Assembly: GCF_003315245.1 (NCBI RefSeq)
Contig: NZ_QNRT01000001.1
Span: 192,963 to 256,962 of the forward strand
Reading direction: 5' to 3'
DNA from: Arenicella xantha
GTDB taxonomy: Bacteria > Pseudomonadota > Gammaproteobacteria > Arenicellales > Arenicellaceae
DNA: 64,000 bases
Shown: piece after piece, positions 43,941 to 53,661 of the stretch
How the letters are laid out: each line of letters opens with the position of its first letter
Position numbering within the stretch: position 1 is the first letter of the stretch
Position numbers and translations under genes: made by a program
The notes under the pieces: generated by a model
What the model was told of the DNA's origin: nothing
Seen by the model: the letters and a program-made list of their open reading frames with translations, nothing else
Databases searched by the model: none

Positions 43941-46109
43941 TTATTGCACGGAAAAGTCTTGCGGACGATAAATTCGTTCCGCTTGGGCGCGTAGCGTGGC
44001 TTTATCAAATTCAGCTTTGCGCCACTGCTCACTCGCGAACAGTGGTGCTTGATCGTCAAAATGAGGCGAGCGGGTATCCGACGTTGCGCTACCAAATTGG
44101 TGAATTAAATTAGCGTCAAGCAGCCCGTTTGCGTTCCACTCAACCAATGCAATCCAAGTATCACCGTGGGTCGCCTTAGGCTTTTCATCCGGCGTGTAAC
44201 CTATTGAATAAATCGCCCGCAAAATATCAGGGCCACCGCTGATCGGCACATCCGTGTCACCGCGTACCAAACGATTGACCGTGCCCCAAGGCACTTGGTA
44301 TCCATCGAAATGCTTATTCATGTACGTAACCGCATCACTCAATGCGCTGACAAGTGCTGCATCAGAATGATCATCTGGCGACTCACCGCGGATAATCTGT
44401 CGTAGCAAAACGATAGCTAATGCGGCATGCGGGTTGTCAATATCGGTATTCAGATCCCACGCTTGCAAATGTGCCTGAGCTGCCGCCAGCACTGGCTTGT
44501 CGCTCAAGTCGAGCTGTAGAACCTTATTGATGATCGCCACATAATCAGAGTCTTGGGAGTAACGTGTATCAAACTTTTGTGCCAGTATCGCGTCACGGTC
44601 GAGCGTCTGAACACCATCATTCATTTCCATAAATCGCAGGGAACGATTGGTTTGGTTAGTCGCTAGCCCCATCGACGCCGGAAACTGGTCTGCGCTTAAA
44701 TTGTCAGGCCCATCGGTCGCATTAAAAGGCGTATTATTGGCATTAAACACCAAGCCAGATTTCGGGTTGATCAATTTTGGCACCTCCGAATAAGGTCGGT
44801 AGCCTTGCCAAATTAAATCGCTTCGATCGCCAGGTAGATCTTTAGACCAATCCCAGCCATCGGCTCGAGCTGGGTACTGGGCATTGTGAATAAAACCGAT
44901 ATTATCGGCACGGTCGGCGTAGATATAATTAATGCTGGGTAGCGCGTTGAGTGCCATCGACTGAGTAAACTGAGCAAAATTTTGGCTCTTATTTAAGCGG
45001 TAATATTGTTCCAACTGACGTATCTCGTCCATACCCGCGTAGCGTATAGCGATTGTATTATCGCCGGCTTCGATTACCGGCCCATGCACACTGCGTAATA
45101 CTCGGCGTGTTGCCGGATAATGAAAAGGCCCAAATAGTTTGACCTTAATGGTCAGCTCTTCGACTGCAAAATCTTGCCACTTGTCGTCCAGTCGATACTG
45201 TAATTCGTTGTTGGGGTTTCGCGTTAACACATAGCTATCGACTAAATCGATATGATTTACCGTGTTGGCCCATCCTAAATTTGGACTGAACCCATGCAGA
45301 ATAACAGGTGTACCTGGAAACACACCGCCCAACATATTCCACCCTTCTTCTGACACCGCGTGCGCTTCATACCAGGCCACTGGGCCGGTCATTGGTTGGT
45401 GTGAATTAATCAGCAAACGCGTCGTCGCGTCGCCTGAACGTTTTGCCGCAACAGCCATAGCATTCGACCCCAACTCACCGCCTTGTGCAGGTCGAACCTG
45501 TAATGCTTGCTGCTGCGCGTTTGGCGCTAACGCCAGCTCTAAGTCGCGCTCAACATCAAAATAACTCAGTAAAGATTTATCAAGACTATAGAAAAACGGC
45601 GTTTTAAACATAAATCCAGCAACCACATCTTGCGCGGTAAAGGGAGCTAAGCCGTCCCAGGTTTTATCAGGGTGATGAGCCGCATACAAATTTAAGCCTT
45701 CTGCATAAGCGGTGGCAATGGCTTTAACATCGTCGGGCACATCTTGCTGGTAGCGACTATCGACAGTCTTCCAAATGCCCATCAGCGCCACGATATAGTC
45801 GGTCGGCGCAGCTTTCGCACCACGATACCGAGCTAGCACGCCACGAGTCGCGGCAATGGTTTCTTGCGTGGTTTGATAGTCGTCTTCGGCATGCGCATAC
45901 GCCAACCCAAAACTAACGTCAGCATCGGTCTTACCAAAAATATGTGGCACGCCCCATTGATCTCGAATGATCTCCACGGGGTAGTCGGCCATGCCTTTGC
46001 TTAGCGACGCCGCAGATGGCGTCGCCGGCAATGGATCGTAAAGCCACACTAATGCCGCCAAAATCAAGACCCCAACCAGCCCCAGTAACACCTTGAGAAT
46101 TCTTTTCAT
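43941..46109 (-). CDS. Penicillin acylase family Ntn-hydrolase
   Basis: A 722-residue exported enzyme (start 46109, a Met with basic residues MKR before a hydrophobic segment, residues 1-22). The precursor is cut to give a beta subunit starting at Ser215, in GSNAMAV; LLINSHQPMTGPVAWYEAH and LGWANTVNHIDLVDSYVL follow, as in penicillin and acyl-homoserine-lactone acylases. It deacylates N-acyl amines. Substrate class cannot be fixed: quorum-signal acylase is possible. It stands alone, convergent with the sulfotransferase. Confidence 0.9.
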   Translation of the reverse strand: MKRILKVLLGLVGVLILAALVWLYDPLPATPSAASLSKGMADYPVEIIRDQWGVPHIFGKTDADVSFGLAYAHAEDDYQTTQETIAATRGVLARYRGAKAAPTDYIVALMGIWKTVDSRYQQDVPDDVKAIATAYAEGLNLYAAHHPDKTWDGLAPFTAQDVVAGFMFKTPFFYSLDKSLLSYFDVERDLELALAPNAQQQALQVRPAQGGELGSNAMAVAAKRSGDATTRLLINSHQPMTGPVAWYEAHAVSEEGWNMLGGVFPGTPVILHGFSPNLGWANTVNHIDLVDSYVLTRNPNNELQYRLDDKWQDFAVEELTIKVKLFGPFHYPATRRVLRSVHGPVIEAGDNTIAIRYAGMDEIRQLEQYYRLNKSQNFAQFTQSMALNALPSINYIYADRADNIGFIHNAQYPARADGWDWSKDLPGDRSDLIWQGYRPYSEVPKLINPKSGLVFNANNTPFNATDGPDNLSADQFPASMGLATNQTNRSLRFMEMNDGVQTLDRDAILAQKFDTRYSQDSDYVAIINKVLQLDLSDKPVLAAAQAHLQAWDLNTDIDNPHAALAIVLLRQIIRGESPDDHSDAALVSALSDAVTYMNKHFDGYQVPWGTVNRLVRGDTDVPISGGPDILRAIYSIGYTPDEKPKATHGDTWIALVEWNANGLLDANLIHQFGSATSDTRSPHFDDQAPLFASEQWRKAEFDKATLRAQAERIYRPQDFSVQ

Positions 46110-46187
46110 CGTTCCAACCACTTTTCTAATTATTTGACTGCATGATACTGAGCGCGTGACTACCGTTGTGTGAAGGAGCCTTAGCGG

Positions 46188-46565
46188 TTAGTTACCGACT
46201 CGCCGCTCCATCAACCCTAACGGTCTGCCATCTGGATCGTTGAAGAACCCCATCCACTCCTGCGAACCATCCTCATGTTGGTGTACCAACTGTGGAGCTT
46301 GAACAAATTCAACTCCTCGCGCTATCAAGGTATTGCTATCGCCAACAATATCCGACGATGAGAAGTAGACGATAGACTCCGGCGCTAAGGCTTCCGTCTC
46401 AGTCAGCATTAACCGCGTTTCTCCACACTCAAAAAATGCCATATTGCCAAAGGTATAAAGATGCCTCAGTCCCAGCACATCGGAATACCACGCGACTGAT
46501 TGGGCAAGGTCACTTACGGTTCGAGCAATTTGCCCTACCCCACTTACACTAATTGGTTCACTCAT
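46188..46565 (-). CDS. VOC/glyoxalase-fold protein
   Basis: A 125-residue single-domain vicinal-oxygen-chelate protein. N-terminal VGQIARTVSDLAQSVAWYSDVLGL and C-terminal EWMGFFNDPDGRPLGLMERR are typical of bacterial glyoxalase/bleomycin-resistance-type domains. The usual first ligand His appears as Gln in GQIARTV and the last as Glu (LGLMER), so the metal site may be altered. It is encoded next to the acylase on the same strand, 78 bp upstream of it. Confidence 0.85.
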   Translation of the reverse strand: MSEPISVSGVGQIARTVSDLAQSVAWYSDVLGLRHLYTFGNMAFFECGETRLMLTETEALAPESIVYFSSSDIVGDSNTLIARGVEFVQAPQLVHQHEDGSQEWMGFFNDPDGRPLGLMERRVGN

Positions 46566-46923
46566 TGCCTCTCCGTTAAAGCGCTATATGCTCGTCTCTT
46601 GGTGCAATAAAGGTTACCGCTAAGCACAACGCGGCGTCCACCGACGAAGAACGATTCAGCCATACATTAACGCGACAACTCTCCAATACCCCATCGCCCA
46701 ACAGCAAGCATCATCATAATTTGTACAATTAGCCGCTAAAACCGTGAGTTTTGCCCAAAAATCATCCAATCGGGTGATTGTAGATAGCGTTTATCGGCGT
46801 AGCATTAACCACATAGAGAGTCAGCATGGACCAACGTTGACTCAGTTCAATTAACGCCGATTAAAGAATCATTTGGGTATTCGGTGCCGTCTATTGCTAT
46901 CAAAAAAGGGAAAGGAGATCAGC
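46566..46923. promoter_or_regulatory. Non-coding region with control signals for the 104-residue gene
   Basis: About 358 bp without a supported gene. It contains a 5+5-bp repeat (CAATC/GATTG near 46775) and an 8-bp near-perfect inverted repeat, GAGTCAGC (46818-46825) and GTTGACTC (46836-46843). It ends in AAAGGAG, a strong ribosome site at 46910-46917. A leader with structure is possible; nothing more is clear. Confidence 0.4.
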
Positions 46924-47238
46924 ATGTACAATGAAATATTAACGCCTACCAAACTAACGGGTCGCCAACTTCAGAAAATTTCTAACATTGCGCGGCAAAC
47001 CCATTCAATGACAAGCAGAACCGTGTCTCTACGAGATCCAGAACTATTCACCAAGCTCGAGATAATTCTACGCCAAGCTCCGCTCACGGAGTTACGCACT
47101 CACCTACTTGATAACTTACACCAACTCGCTGAAGAGTTGCGCCATGTCGGCACAATTCACGAGCGATGTAATCTAGTAGTGGAGGACTATCAAGAATTTG
47201 GCCTCTGCGTGAGCTACGTAGAATCATACGCAGCCTGA
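46924..47238 (+). CDS. Small helical cytoplasmic protein, unknown
   Basis: A 104-residue protein, start fixed by AAAGGAGAT 7 nt before ATG. It is polar and mostly helical (KLTGRQLQKISNIARQTHSMTS; LIEVLRQAPLTELRTHLLDNLHQLAEELRHVG), with two cysteines near the end. I do not recognise a domain; it could be a regulatory or adaptor protein. It has no operon partner. Confidence 0.65.
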   Translation: MYNEILTPTKLTGRQLQKISNIARQTHSMTSRTVSLRDPELFTKLEIILRQAPLTELRTHLLDNLHQLAEELRHVGTIHERCNLVVEDYQEFGLCVSYVESYAA

Positions 47239-47428
47239 GTCCTTGCTTACTAGAAAAGTATTGCCAACGCCAAAACAAGCAGGCGAAATCGTTGACTCCG
47301 GCTCGTTCATTTAAGTTTGGATGACCGAGCTATTGTTTTACGATTTGCCCGCTTGGGCATTTACTGTGATTTACACTGGCTTCGGCCCTACTGGTAACGA
47401 CGTTTTGGATTTATGAGATATCCAAAAC

Positions 47429-47659
47429 CTATCGCAAAATTTGCAGCAAAGCCTGAGCGTGCTCAGCCGCAGTGCGTCCAAGACTGGTCAAATACCCCCC
47501 ATCCACCTGCGACGTTAAGCCTTTTTCGTATAAGCGCTTAGCCGCTACAACCTTACCGTCACCAGCCGTCGAGTGGACTTTGATGCCCTCTAGGTCAGTA
47601 TCCAGATTGAACAAGGCCAAGACACTAAGTTCATCCAACAGTTCATTAGAAAATGGCAT
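47429..47659 (-). CDS. TIGR02647 family protein
   Basis: A 76-residue protein; the start at 47659 is set by AAGGAGG. The sequence MPFSNELLDELSVLALFNLD, then GIKVH, AAKRLYEKGLTSQVDGGYLTSLGRTAAEHAQALL is close to TIGR02647, a family common in gammaproteobacteria, probably a small DNA- or RNA-related winged-helix-like protein of unknown role. It follows a small membrane protein and the RDD gene on the same strand, 11 bp away from the former, so likely one operon. Confidence 0.9.
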   Translation of the reverse strand: MPFSNELLDELSVLALFNLDTDLEGIKVHSTAGDGKVVAAKRLYEKGLTSQVDGGYLTSLGRTAAEHAQALLQILR

Positions 47660-47670
47660 TCGCGCCTCCT

Positions 47671-48069
47671 TTATGATTGATTTGAATCGGTGGAAAAAAG
47701 ATACATCAGAAAAATCACTATTGCTGCACTGTCGAATACAATTGCAAATAGAGCTTGATCCCAATAATCCCCACCGAACCCCAAGACTAAGCTAATAAAG
47801 GTCGCTTTGCTAATACAAGCGACAACTATTGAAAAACTACGCAGCGCAGGCCTGAATGCCGCATAGATCAACATACCGCCAACTAAGGCAATCAAGGCTC
47901 CCCAGTTACGCACCAATATTTGTGTAACGCCCTCATCAAGAGCGCTTGGCAATGCGCCGAACATGCTCATCAAGCCAGCCTGTGGACTGATAACAACTAA
48001 CAGAGTACTGCATGTGATCAGACCAACCACCAACATTATCCACTTAATATTACCTTCAATAGCGTGCAT
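47671..48069 (-). CDS. Small four-helix membrane protein, unknown
   Basis: A 132-residue protein with AGGAG before the start at 48069. It has about four hydrophobic segments (MLVVGLITCSTLLVVI; WGALIALVGGMLIYAAF; FSIVVACISKATFISLVLGFG; ALFAIVFDSAAIVIFLMYLF). The pattern of a 'DUF4345-like' family is possible but not certain. It sits between the RDD protein and the TIGR02647 gene on the same strand. Confidence 0.75.
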   Translation of the reverse strand: MHAIEGNIKWIMLVVGLITCSTLLVVISPQAGLMSMFGALPSALDEGVTQILVRNWGALIALVGGMLIYAAFRPALRSFSIVVACISKATFISLVLGFGGDYWDQALFAIVFDSAAIVIFLMYLFSTDSNQS

Positions 48070-48133
48070 GAAAACTCCTAATCTGAGTAATGGCATTATT
48101 CACCGAGTTCTAAGCAGCGTAACGATAAGCTTG

Positions 48134-48970
48134 TTAGGCGTTGACTCCGTCATTACCCAATGGGGGATTTGACCGACCAACCTCAATGCATGGTTTACGC
48201 AGATCGACGACCATGGTCTCAGCAATTTTGTCTTGAATCGCCTGTCTATTTTGATCCCAATACACTTGGAGAAAACCGAGTAGACCGGTCGCGAAGCCAG
48301 CTCCGTATCCACCGTAACGACCGAAGCTGTCCCATAAACTTAACGGCTTACCATCGATACGAATAATTTTTGTACCAACCAGTTTTTTACCCGGTGTTTG
48401 GCCATCCATCCAAGCAACGAAGACCGTAAAATAAAACGCTGCCCAGCCAAAACTTAAGCCAAGGTCTGATACTAAGCCATGCAGCCAAGCCACCACACTG
48501 GGAGGTTCAGACTCATTCTTGTTCAGCTCGTCTGTATCTTGGTCCGTAACAGAAGAGGCCTCACTTGGGTTAGGTAAGGACTCCTCGCCAACTTCAGCCG
48601 GTACTGAAGCGTCAAACTCAGCGATCTGCGGAACGACCACTTGGTCACTGTCAAACTTAAACGAGTTGCCGCTATAGAGGCTAACGCCAAGTATCATCAG
48701 GCAGCATGCACTAGTGCTTAACAAAGCGATGGCTTGGCCGACTCGGTTACGGTAAATCAGCGCTTTAAAGCCTTGAATCAATGCGAGAGAGCCCAATAAT
48801 GCGACCAAAATTAGGCCGTTGAATGTCGCAATTACCGCAACCAGCAACATGTCCACCGTGATCGCGACAGCGCGTTTATGGGGGCTGGCTAGACGTTTTC
48901 CCAGTAGCTCTTTCGACACGGTAAACGCATAAGGGGTAACGTAATTTTTAGTTTTTTCTGATACCGTCAT
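48134..48970 (-). CDS. RDD family membrane protein
   Basis: A 278-residue inner-membrane protein. KRAVAITVDMLLVAVIATFNG near residue 32 is the RDD entry motif with Arg and Asp (RAVAITVD), and a late YFTVFVAWMDGQTPGKKLVGTKII carries the GQTPGKKL signature. A polar loop with Glu, Asp and Ser lies between the second and third helices. RDD proteins act in Na+/H+ exchange or membrane stress. It probably shares a transcript with the two small genes downstream. Confidence 0.85.
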   Translation of the reverse strand: MTVSEKTKNYVTPYAFTVSKELLGKRLASPHKRAVAITVDMLLVAVIATFNGLILVALLGSLALIQGFKALIYRNRVGQAIALLSTSACCLMILGVSLYSGNSFKFDSDQVVVPQIAEFDASVPAEVGEESLPNPSEASSVTDQDTDELNKNESEPPSVVAWLHGLVSDLGLSFGWAAFYFTVFVAWMDGQTPGKKLVGTKIIRIDGKPLSLWDSFGRYGGYGAGFATGLLGFLQVYWDQNRQAIQDKIAETMVVDLRKPCIEVGRSNPPLGNDGVNA

Positions 48971-49122
48971 TATCCTAATGCATCAAATACTATTTTTGTT
49001 GGTTCGTTAGTCAGTAGCGTGAGCTTAGCTGATTTTTGCCACTGAACCTAAAACAAAATCTTTTCATCGCTACTTACTTCACATAACGACCATTGATTTG
49101 ATATACATTATGTCTAATAAAA

Positions 49123-49138
49123 AATAATCAGGATTATT
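49123..49138 (+). promoter_or_regulatory. Inverted repeat over the P450 ribosome site
   Basis: AATAAT and ATTATT flank CAGG, so the arms enclose the AGGA ribosome site just upstream of the P450 start. This could be an operator or an RNA stem hiding the ribosome site. The pattern is short. Confidence 0.35.
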
Positions 49139-49143
49139 CTATA

Positions 49144-50469
49144 ATGACTGCTGCACTCAAGACGATCCCAGGAGAAAAAGGTCTTCCAGTAATTGGGCAC
49201 ACCATGAGATTCATTCGTAACTGCAATAACTTGTTCGATGAAATGCATGAAAAATACGGCCCAATATATTACAACCATTACCTAGCAACCAAGGCAGTAC
49301 ATATCATGAGCCCTGAAGGCAATGAGTTTGTATTGCTGGATAGAGATAAAAACTTCTCGAGTCGCAAAGCGTGGAATCGCTCGTTAAAGCATTTATTCCC
49401 AAATGGGTTAATGCTGCGCGATGGCGATGAACACCGACACCACCGCCGGTTAATGGGAGCGCCATTTAAAGCCAGCGCACTGGAACGCTATGTCGACGAT
49501 ATGAACCCAGATATTGCCAGCACCGTGGCGGGTTGGGGACTACAGAAAGACTTTCGCTTCTATGTAGCGATCAAAAAGTTGACCCTTAACTTGGCGGCCA
49601 GCACTTTTATTGGTCAATCATTGAGCCGCGAGTCGGAACGAGTCAATCGAGCGTTTGTGGATATGGTAGAAGCATCAATGGTGTTAGTTAGATACCCAAT
49701 GCTTGGCAACCGATATCAACGAGGGTTAGAGGGACGCGCCTATTTAGTAGACTACTTTGGTTCACGGATAGCCGCTAAAAAGGACTCTGATGACACCGAC
49801 ATGTTCGCCGAAATTTGTCGCGCCGAAGGCGATGACGGCAGTAGCTTTAGCAATCAAGACATCATTGACCACATTATTTTTCTGATGATGGCAGCGCATG
49901 ACACGACCACCAGCTCATTGTCCAGCGTGTGTTACGCACTGGCGAAAAATCCTGAGTGGCAAGACCGGATTCGCTCCGACATCGAAGCTCTCGGCTCAAG
50001 CACGCTAGATTATTCACAAATGGCCGAATTTGAAACCGCCGAGTTAGTTTTTAAAGAAGCGCTGCGGATGTACCCCCCACTACCAACCATCCCTCGTTTG
50101 GCAATTAAAGCATGCGAGTTTAATGGTTTCCAAATAGACAAAGGCGACCAAGTATTTGTCAGCCCGTATTTTACCCACCGCTTACCAGCGATATGGACTG
50201 AACCCAATAAATTTGATCCACAACGCTTCTCGAAGGAGCGCGCCGAAGATCGCATCCATAAACACGCGTGGATTCCATTCGGTGGCGGAGCACATAAATG
50301 TTTAGGTTTACGGTTCGCCGATTTTCAAGTGAAGTTGGTGCTATTTCATTTACTTAAAAACTACCAAATCAGCGTTAAGCCTGGCTATGAAATGCCTTAC
50401 CAACCAGCTCCGATTGGTAAGCCGATCGACTTACTGCCGTTGACCTTAACCCCCATTATTAAAACGTAG
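49144..50469 (+). CDS. Cytochrome P450
   Basis: A 441-residue soluble P450. The heme loop is FGGGAHKCLG with ligand Cys386; the I-helix AAHDTT (250-255) and ExxR Glu305-Arg308 are intact. The N-terminus PGEKGLPVIGHTMRFIRN resembles the CYP120/CYP26-like branch that oxidises retinoids and other lipids. No ferredoxin or reductase gene adjoins, so electron donors come from elsewhere. It is a single gene, convergent with an AGCS transporter. Confidence 0.94.
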   Translation: MTAALKTIPGEKGLPVIGHTMRFIRNCNNLFDEMHEKYGPIYYNHYLATKAVHIMSPEGNEFVLLDRDKNFSSRKAWNRSLKHLFPNGLMLRDGDEHRHHRRLMGAPFKASALERYVDDMNPDIASTVAGWGLQKDFRFYVAIKKLTLNLAASTFIGQSLSRESERVNRAFVDMVEASMVLVRYPMLGNRYQRGLEGRAYLVDYFGSRIAAKKDSDDTDMFAEICRAEGDDGSSFSNQDIIDHIIFLMMAAHDTTTSSLSSVCYALAKNPEWQDRIRSDIEALGSSTLDYSQMAEFETAELVFKEALRMYPPLPTIPRLAIKACEFNGFQIDKGDQVFVSPYFTHRLPAIWTEPNKFDPQRFSKERAEDRIHKHAWIPFGGGAHKCLGLRFADFQVKLVLFHLLKNYQISVKPGYEMPYQPAPIGKPIDLLPLTLTPIIKT

Positions 50470-50494
50470 ACAAGCCGCACTAGCAATCAACAAC

Positions 50495-50530
50495 AACTGA
50501 AGATTCGGTCACCAGATTGAATCTTCAGTT
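50495..50530. terminator. Terminator hairpin, P450/AGCS
   Basis: AACTGAAGATTC (50495-50506) and GAATCTTCAGTT (50519-50530) pair perfectly for 12 bp around a 12-nt loop, followed by TTT. The right arm lies in the last codons of the convergent AGCS gene. It should end P450 transcription. Confidence 0.75.
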
Positions 50531-51906
50531 TTACCTTGTACCTTGCAGTCGGCTACGCGAAAGCTGATTGCATTTGCAGAGCCTCGTTGACGTTGATAGT
50601 CATTTGTCACCGCGATAATCGTGCGTGTCAAAAATAGCAAAGCCACCACGTTGATCACAGCCATCAAGCCAAACGCCATGTCAGCGGTGGCCCACACTTG
50701 CACCAAATCAAACCGACAACCAATAAACATCATACTCAAAAATATCAATGTAAACGTATGCCGCCCCCAACGATGATCGAGCTTGAAAAAGTGTAAATTG
50801 CTTTCAGCATAAGCGTAATTACCAACGATCGACGTAAAGCCAAACAGGCAAATTGCCAACGCCACAAAATGACTGCCAAACGGGCCGATGTGTTCCACCA
50901 TCGCGCGCTGGGTCAAACGAATTCCTTCCATATCACCAGCCTCGCCGCCTTGCGCCAGTAATATCACTAAGGCAGTACAAGTGCAGACCACCATCGTGTC
51001 GAAAAATACGCCAAGCATTTGCAGATAGCCTTGCGACGCCGGATGATTCGGGTTCGGCGCGGCACTCGCCGCCGCCTGCGGCACACTGCCGGCCCCAGCT
51101 TCGTTAGAATAAAGGCCCCGCTGGATGCCATTTTTGAGCGCCGCGGCAAACGTTCCCGCGCCAGCTTCCTGCCAACCAAATGCTGACGTCACTATATTAA
51201 GCAGCAGGTCTGGCACCAGACTAATATTCATGAAAGTGATGGTCAATGCAGTAAGTACAAACGCCAAGCCCATAAACGGCACTACGATTTCGGCAAAGCG
51301 CCCAATCGAGCGGAGTCCACCGATGACGATAAGCGCCGCTAACACGGTCACCACCGCCGCAGTCGACATCACCGGAAACTGGTAAGTATTGTTAAGCGCA
51401 TCAGCGATGGTATTAGCCTGCACCGCAGAAAAAACAAAGCCATAGCCGAACAATAACGACAGCGAGAACAAAACCGCTAACCAGCGCTGATTAAGCCCCA
51501 GCTGAATGTAATAAGCTGGCCCACCACGGAATTCTCCATTGCTATCGTGCACTTTATAAACTTGGGCTAACAAGCTCTCAGCATAAGCCGTCGCCATACC
51601 AAGAAATGCAATAACCCACATCCAAAATATGGCGCCAGGGCCGCCCAATGAAATAGCAATGGCAACGCCCGCGAGGTTGCCGGTTCCGACGCGCGCTGAC
51701 AAACTCGTACACAAGGCCTGGAACGAGCTGATACCGCGCTCATCAGAGTGTCGACTGCCTTTGAGCAATGCAAACATGTGACCAAAGTGACGCAACTGCA
51801 ATAAGCCCAACCTAACCGAAAACCAAATGCCTACCGCGATCAATAAATATACGAGGACGCTGCCCCACAAGACGCTATTTACCTGCGATACAAAATTATA
51901 AATCAT
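50509..51906 (-). CDS. Alanine/glycine:cation symporter (AGCS) family protein
   Basis: A 465-residue Na+-coupled amino-acid importer with 10-11 helices. It carries the family motifs SARVGTGNLAGVAIAISLGGPGAIFWMW, FRGGPAYYIQLGL and GLYSNEAGAGSVP. Members import alanine, glycine or serine with Na+. It is downstream of and on the same strand as an aspartate/glutamate racemase gene, 75 bp away, hinting at amino-acid turnover. Confidence 0.93.
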   Translation of the reverse strand: MIYNFVSQVNSVLWGSVLVYLLIAVGIWFSVRLGLLQLRHFGHMFALLKGSRHSDERGISSFQALCTSLSARVGTGNLAGVAIAISLGGPGAIFWMWVIAFLGMATAYAESLLAQVYKVHDSNGEFRGGPAYYIQLGLNQRWLAVLFSLSLLFGYGFVFSAVQANTIADALNNTYQFPVMSTAAVVTVLAALIVIGGLRSIGRFAEIVVPFMGLAFVLTALTITFMNISLVPDLLLNIVTSAFGWQEAGAGTFAAALKNGIQRGLYSNEAGAGSVPQAAASAAPNPNHPASQGYLQMLGVFFDTMVVCTCTALVILLAQGGEAGDMEGIRLTQRAMVEHIGPFGSHFVALAICLFGFTSIVGNYAYAESNLHFFKLDHRWGRHTFTLIFLSMMFIGCRFDLVQVWATADMAFGLMAVINVVALLFLTRTIIAVTNDYQRQRGSANAISFRVADCKVQGKTEDSIW

Positions 51907-51981
51907 GCGATTATTGGCTGGATGACGGTTTCGATAGTTAAATTGAGTGTACTACTTGCAGCATGAATAGGGTGCCTTTCC

Positions 51982-52701
51982 TTACGATTCACCACGCGAG
52001 TCCGACACGGGGTCTAACATAAAGTCCACCGCCGCTTGCGCATGAATCGCAGCTGTATCAAACAGTGGCACCGAGGTGAACTCATCAGTCACCAGCAAAC
52101 CAATTTCGGTGCAACCTAAAACAATTGCATCGGCACCTTGCTCAACCAGCGCATCAATAATCTGTAGATAAGCCTGGCGTGATGTTGACGATATGACTCC
52201 GTTACAAAGTTCGTCATAAATCACCCGATGCACCTCTGCTCTTTGCGTACTGTTAGGGGTTAGTACCTCAATCGCATGATGCTCCAAGCGACCGCGATAA
52301 AACGACTGCTCCATGGTGAACGCTGTACCTAACAGACCGATCTTGGAAATACCCGCAGACTGTAGAGCTAAGGCAGTAGCATCCGCAATATGTAACAGCG
52401 GAATCGACACAGCTGACTGAACTTCTTCAGCTATTTTGTGCATGGTGTTAGTACAAATCAATAAGGCTTCGGCACCGGCTCGCTCTACCGAGATAGCCGC
52501 TGCGCTTAGTAGCTCAGCCGTACCCGCCCAATCACCAGCATGTTGCATACGTTCAATCTCAGCGAAATCAACACTTACCATAGCCAGCTTGGCTGAATGC
52601 AATCCACCGAGTCGTTGTTTTACACCGCGATTGATTTCACGATAGTAAGTAACGGTACTCTCCCAACTCATGCCGCCTAACAAACCAATTGTCCTCATCA
52701 T
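51982..52701 (-). CDS. Aspartate/glutamate racemase family protein
   Basis: A 239-residue cytoplasmic protein of the YgeA branch of amino-acid racemases. Both catalytic cysteines are present: Cys83 in LLICTNTMHK and Cys197 in IVLGCTEIGLL, with the start motif IGLLGGMSWESTVTYYREIN. It should racemise an acidic or other amino acid without cofactor. It is upstream of the AGCS importer in the same direction. Confidence 0.92.
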   Translation of the reverse strand: MMRTIGLLGGMSWESTVTYYREINRGVKQRLGGLHSAKLAMVSVDFAEIERMQHAGDWAGTAELLSAAAISVERAGAEALLICTNTMHKIAEEVQSAVSIPLLHIADATALALQSAGISKIGLLGTAFTMEQSFYRGRLEHHAIEVLTPNSTQRAEVHRVIYDELCNGVISSTSRQAYLQIIDALVEQGADAIVLGCTEIGLLVTDEFTSVPLFDTAAIHAQAAVDFMLDPVSDSRGES

Positions 52702-52787
52702 CGTGTTCCATCGTAGTTAAAATTCCGCTTATCGACTGCTTAGGGTAAAGTCGTGCCTCAGGCAAACGTATCCCGAGCGCTAATCCA

Positions 52788-53654
52788 ATGCAATCAAAAT
52801 CAATCATTATCGCCGCGGCAGTTATGCTCGGTATGGTCGGTATCTACTTTTTCACCACAACAACGAGTGAACCAACGTTAACTGGTACACAAAGTGATGC
52901 TCAAGAGAACCCACAGCAACCGAACCTTTCACTCACTCCAGCGCCGTTGCATGAGTCGATTGAAAGTGTCGCCAACCCGTTTATCAGTGAAGATGGCCGA
53001 CTTTCGCAACGCATGGCGGGTTTTGTGATCAGCGATCAGGTTGCGCAATTGCGTGCAGCATATGCACAGTTTATTGGAGATGACGTGCCATTATTAGATG
53101 AGCTAACAAAGCTCACCGAATTGAAAATTCAACAAGATGCTAATTTGGCAATGACCGACGGCGGATTAGCTTATCTCACCGCTAACTCATCGGATCAGGG
53201 GCAAGCCAATGACCAATTTGACCCAGCCCAACAAGTCGAGCTCAAGCTGTATGATGAGCAGCTAATGAAATTTGAGGAAAATAGAATTGATTTTGAAGAT
53301 GCGGTTCATGACCTGTTGTCACCCGAACAACTGCGCGCATTTCAAGCCTTCGAACAGCAGCGCGCAAGCATGAACCTGCGACAGCAATCCGCCATGCTCG
53401 CGGTGTCATTTAAGATTGGTGTCGGTGAATTATCCGCAGATCAGCAACAAAAACTGGATGCCATATTAGAGTCACAATTAAACGAGAGCCTCGAACAAGT
53501 ACCGCTAGGATCGACCATTGGTGATCAATTTAGTGCGGCAGGTTCAGTCCAAGCTAGACGCCTGTCCGACTTTGAGTCAGCGCTAATTAGCTTGTTAAGC
53601 ACTGAGCAACGTGCCCGTTATGAGGCTTCGCCGCTGAGAATGTTAGGTCAATAA
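52788..53654 (+). CDS. Membrane-anchored helical periplasmic protein with LSxxQ motifs
   Basis: A 288-residue protein. One anchor helix (residues 5-24, IIIAAAVMLGMVGIYFFTTT), a polar linker, then a long helical domain in the periplasm. Three LSxxQ motifs, LSPEQLRAF, LSADQQQKL and LSTEQRARY, resemble the LTxxQ repeats of CpxP/Spy stress proteins. I do not know the family. It ends 7 bp from the convergent PDZ gene of an ECF module, which also suggests envelope-stress work. Confidence 0.7.
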   Translation: MQSKSIIIAAAVMLGMVGIYFFTTTTSEPTLTGTQSDAQENPQQPNLSLTPAPLHESIESVANPFISEDGRLSQRMAGFVISDQVAQLRAAYAQFIGDDVPLLDELTKLTELKIQQDANLAMTDGGLAYLTANSSDQGQANDQFDPAQQVELKLYDEQLMKFEENRIDFEDAVHDLLSPEQLRAFQAFEQQRASMNLRQQSAMLAVSFKIGVGELSADQQQKLDAILESQLNESLEQVPLGSTIGDQFSAAGSVQARRLSDFESALISLLSTEQRARYEASPLRMLGQ

Positions 53655-53661
53655 CCGGGTC

